Assembly (NCBI RefSeq): GCF_042655385.1
Contig: NZ_JBHSMA010000001.1
Span: 310,001-374,000, forward strand
From: Larkinella bovis
Lineage (GTDB): Bacteria; Bacteroidota; Bacteroidia; Cytophagales; Spirosomataceae
Reading direction: 5' to 3'
Length of the DNA stretch: 64,000 nucleotides
Under the pieces are notes generated by a model. The model made no database searches, was not told the DNA's origin, and saw nothing but the letters and a program-made list of their open reading frames with translations. Below, in pieces: positions 62,136 to 64,000 of the stretch; position 1 is the first letter of the stretch, and each line of letters begins with the position of its first letter. The position numbers and the translations under genes are program-made.

Positions 62136-62143
62136 TAAATTTG
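62136..62143 (+). promoter_or_regulatory. Predicted -7 box for the pirin gene
   Basis: TAAATTTG matches TAnnTTTG and ends 66 bases before the pirin ATG. Only two bases separate it from the minus-strand box, so both promoters share about 18 bases of near-palindrome and likely an HxlR operator. Confidence 0.55.
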
Positions 62144-62209
62144 TAGACAATGAGACAATGAGCTGGCGCCAATGCACTAAAAGCGCGATGCTCTTAATGG
62201 ACTACCGCT

Positions 62210-63109
62210 ATGGAAATGCAATCAACACCATCCCCTACACGGATCATCGAACGTAAACTCGTCACGATTCATACACCGCCCGCCCGACCGGGCTTTCTGG
62301 GTCCCGATCACACCGCCCGGGCCGTTATTCAAACCGGTTTTTCCGAAAGCGATCCGTTTATCCTCCTGATGGATGATAGGCTTGATAAAAAAGGAGGGCA
62401 ACCCGTCGGCGGGCCACATCCGCATGCCGGTTTTGAAACTGTTACGCTGCTGCTCGAAGGGACAATGGGTGACGGCGAACATCAGCTTAAAGCCGGGGAT
62501 TTTCAGATGATGACGGCCGGAAGCGGGATCGTGCATACCGAAACGATCGACCGCGATACCCGGATGCGGCTTTTGCAGTTGTGGCTGAATCTGCCGAAAA
62601 AGGACCGCTGGGCGTCCCCCCGGCTTCAGGATCTATCGGCGGAACGGGTTCCGAAAGTCGTGGAAGACGGTTTGGCGATCCATCTGTACAGCGGGTCACT
62701 GGCGGGGATTTCGTCGCCCGTCCAGAATTATGCCCCCGTCATCATCGCGGATATCCGGTTGCAACCGGGTGTGACCACCGTGCAGCACCTACCGGCGTCC
62801 TACACCGCCTTTCTGTACGCGATAGAAGGCAGTATCCAGGTGGGCGACGACCAAACGCTGCACCCGGATCAGGTGGGCTGGCTCAATCGATTCGCTGAAC
62901 CGGTGTTGAGCGAGCTGAAACTGACCGCCGGCGCGTCGGGGGGGCGGATCATCCTGTATGCCGGCCAGCCGCAGGGCGATCCGATCGTTTCGCATGGGCC
63001 CTTTATTGCAGATTCGGAAGATGATATCCGACGCCTGTACACGGAATTCCGGCGGGGTAAAATGAATCACGTATCGAGCTTGCCGGATGCGCAAAAAATG
63101 AAGTATTAA
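62210..63109 (+). CDS. Pirin family protein
   Basis: A 299-residue bicupin. The metal-binding motif PHPHAGFETVTLLLEG (His pair) is followed by HTE later in SGIVHTETIDRD; C-terminal cupin from about residue 170. Pirins bind Fe and some are quercetin dioxygenases or regulators. Divergent from the HxlR regulator, which probably controls it. ATG 62210 (MEMQSTPSPTRII) is plausible, with the next ATG two codons later. Confidence 0.9.
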   Translation: MEMQSTPSPTRIIERKLVTIHTPPARPGFLGPDHTARAVIQTGFSESDPFILLMDDRLDKKGGQPVGGPHPHAGFETVTLLLEGTMGDGEHQLKAGDFQMMTAGSGIVHTETIDRDTRMRLLQLWLNLPKKDRWASPRLQDLSAERVPKVVEDGLAIHLYSGSLAGISSPVQNYAPVIIADIRLQPGVTTVQHLPASYTAFLYAIEGSIQVGDDQTLHPDQVGWLNRFAEPVLSELKLTAGASGGRIILYAGQPQGDPIVSHGPFIADSEDDIRRLYTEFRRGKMNHVSSLPDAQKMKY

Positions 63110-63131
63110 GACCGGCTAAAACCGGATGACG

Positions 63132-63187
63132 AGCCCCTGGTTCGGCCTGATTTCCGCTGGAAACAGGCTGAACCAGGGGCTTTTTTT
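63132..63187 (+). terminator. Intrinsic terminator of the pirin gene
   Basis: AGCCCCTGGTTCGGCCTG (63132-63149) pairs with CAGGCTGAACCAGGGGCT (63164-63181), 17 of 18 plus a wobble, followed by TTTTTTT. Confidence 0.9.
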
Positions 63188-63273
63188 CAAACTAAAGCCG
63201 AAAACCGGGCGGAGTCGGGCCGGCTTTTCAGGAATATTTCGGGCCTGAATGCGTTGAAAGGAGAAACCGGTTT

Positions 63274-63281
63274 TACTTTTG
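63274..63281 (+). promoter_or_regulatory. Predicted promoter for the PRAI-like gene
   Basis: TACTTTTG matches TAnnTTTG, ends 49 bases before the ATG at 63331, and has TTG at 63254-63256 with 17 bases between, a fair -33 match. Confidence 0.6.
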
Positions 63282-63330
63282 CCGAATACTTGGACTTTGC
63301 TTCGGACCGTTTCCGGTCCTTATTTTTCGT

Positions 63331-63957
63331 ATGGCTCTTCAGACAATCGTCAAAATTAGTAATGTTACCAACCTCAGCGATGCTCGTTACTGCGCGGGCA
63401 TGGGTGTCGATTTGCTGGGTTTTTCCATGGACGAACAGTCGCAGCAATACGTTGCGCCGGAGAAGTTTAAAGAAATCCGGTCGTGGGTGGCCGGACTGCA
63501 TATCGTGGGCGAAACCGTATCGATCGACGCCCTCGAAATTGAACGGTTGCTGGCCTTGTACGAACCCGATGTCTTACAAATCGAAGAACCGGCGTTGTTG
63601 CCCTATTTGTCGATCTTCGATTGCCGGATTATTCTGAAAGCCGACCTGTCGCTGCTGACGCTCGATCAGCTGGAAACGTATTTTTCGTCCATTCAGTCCG
63701 ACCAGGTTGACTATTACCTGCTCGAAAGCAAAAGCCAGATTAATTTGGATGACGAGCTGAAAACCGTCCTGAAAAAACTGGCCGCTCAGTATCCGATATT
63801 GCTCGGCATCGGTTTTTCGACGGAATCGATCCATGATTTACTGGCCGAACTGCCCGTTCAGGGAATTGCGCTGACCGGTGGGGAAGAAGACCGGCCCGGG
63901 TCACGCGAGTTCGGCGAGCTGATGGACATCCTGGAAGTCCTCGAAACTGACGATTGA
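63331..63957 (+). CDS. Degenerate phosphoribosylanthranilate isomerase-like (TrpF-like) protein
   Basis: A 208-residue TIM-barrel-like protein. It starts VKISNVTNLSDARYCAGMGVDLLGFSMDE, which follows the TrpF start (KICGITNxxDAxxAxxxGADxLGFVF), but the catalytic Cys position reads Ser. Later IPILLGIGFSTESIHDLL-like and GIALTGGEEDRPG segments fall where TrpF has its GGL and SGVE/PG loops. Active-site loss suggests a non-enzymatic or new function. It has its own promoter. Confidence 0.65.
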   Translation: MALQTIVKISNVTNLSDARYCAGMGVDLLGFSMDEQSQQYVAPEKFKEIRSWVAGLHIVGETVSIDALEIERLLALYEPDVLQIEEPALLPYLSIFDCRIILKADLSLLTLDQLETYFSSIQSDQVDYYLLESKSQINLDDELKTVLKKLAAQYPILLGIGFSTESIHDLLAELPVQGIALTGGEEDRPGSREFGELMDILEVLETDD

Positions 63958-64000
63958 ATTATTAGGTTTTACCCGGTAGTATGTATTACCTATTATCATG

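Noticed and set aside
1..64000. tRNA, rRNA, CRISPR arrays and insertion sequences
   Set aside because: I looked in every gap longer than about 150 bases and saw no tRNA-like cloverleaf, direct-repeat array or transposase gene.
63958..64000. Partial inverted repeat and a terminal ATG at the window end
   Set aside because: TAGGT/ACCTA arms are short and the possible next start at 63998 has no sequence after it to judge.

Overview
The window looks like chromosome from a Bacteroidota bacterium of the order Cytophagales, most likely the Spirosomaceae (Spirosoma/Larkinella type). I infer this from gene content and style: type IX secretion (T9SS) genes and T9SS-sorted proteins, FtsX/MacB-type ABC permeases, DUF4835, DUF2911 and PA2169-type proteins, a Rho factor with a long disordered insert, moderately GC-rich coding sequence, and TAnnTTTG promoter boxes, the Bacteroidota -7 element. 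There is no rRNA, tRNA, CRISPR array, insertion sequence or prophage. It reads as a mostly core, house-keeping region. The first gene is cut by the window edge.

Layout. 1-8.5 kb: end of an ABC permease, an AT-richer FAD/NAD(P)-binding protein, an aminotransferase and prephenate dehydrogenase pair (aromatic amino acid synthesis), a DUF697 GTPase and small envelope proteins. 8.7-16.4 kb (minus strand): PA2169-type protein, a CNNM/CorC-type membrane protein, and a c-type cytochrome maturation cluster in the order ccmB-ccmC-ccmD-ccmE-ccmF plus a small membrane protein; CcmE is the CxxxY variant. 16.7-25.4 kb: feoA-feoB iron uptake, a 54-residue membrane protein, NAD(P)H-hydrate repair enzyme, rplS, dapF, a rhodanese and htpG.

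25.4-41.8 kb: two duplicated membrane-anchored helix-hairpin-helix proteins behind a double-OmpA protein; rho; an MscS channel; coaX, an outer-membrane protein and lptC; a cytochrome c with a Sco protein; then the packed minus-strand operon bamD-rpoZ-coaBC-porD-(80 aa protein)-recN-(lipoprotein). Next comes a T9SS-sorted protein.

41.9-64 kb: OstA-like protein, tilS, PorE-like OmpA protein, a GT-C-like membrane protein, an SDR dehydrogenase, a 48-residue protein coupled to a sodium:solute symporter, DUF2911, NUDIX, a FAD oxidoreductase, a macrodomain protein behind a secreted T9SS subtilase, mnmA, a divergent HxlR/pirin pair and a degenerate PRAI-like protein.

Themes. Envelope biogenesis (bamD, lptC, OstA, OmpA proteins), T9SS (PorD, PorE and two cargo proteins), haem and copper delivery for respiration (Ccm, Sco, cytochrome c) and iron uptake dominate. 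Many gene ends carry long, nearly perfect inverted repeats, several without a T-tract. I found no clearly new multi-gene defence or mobile system. The best leads are the OmpA/TM-HhH trio, the variant Ccm set, two unannotated small membrane proteins, a possible -1 frameshift site beside the subtilase operon, and apparently leaderless promoters of bamD, coaBC and coaX.
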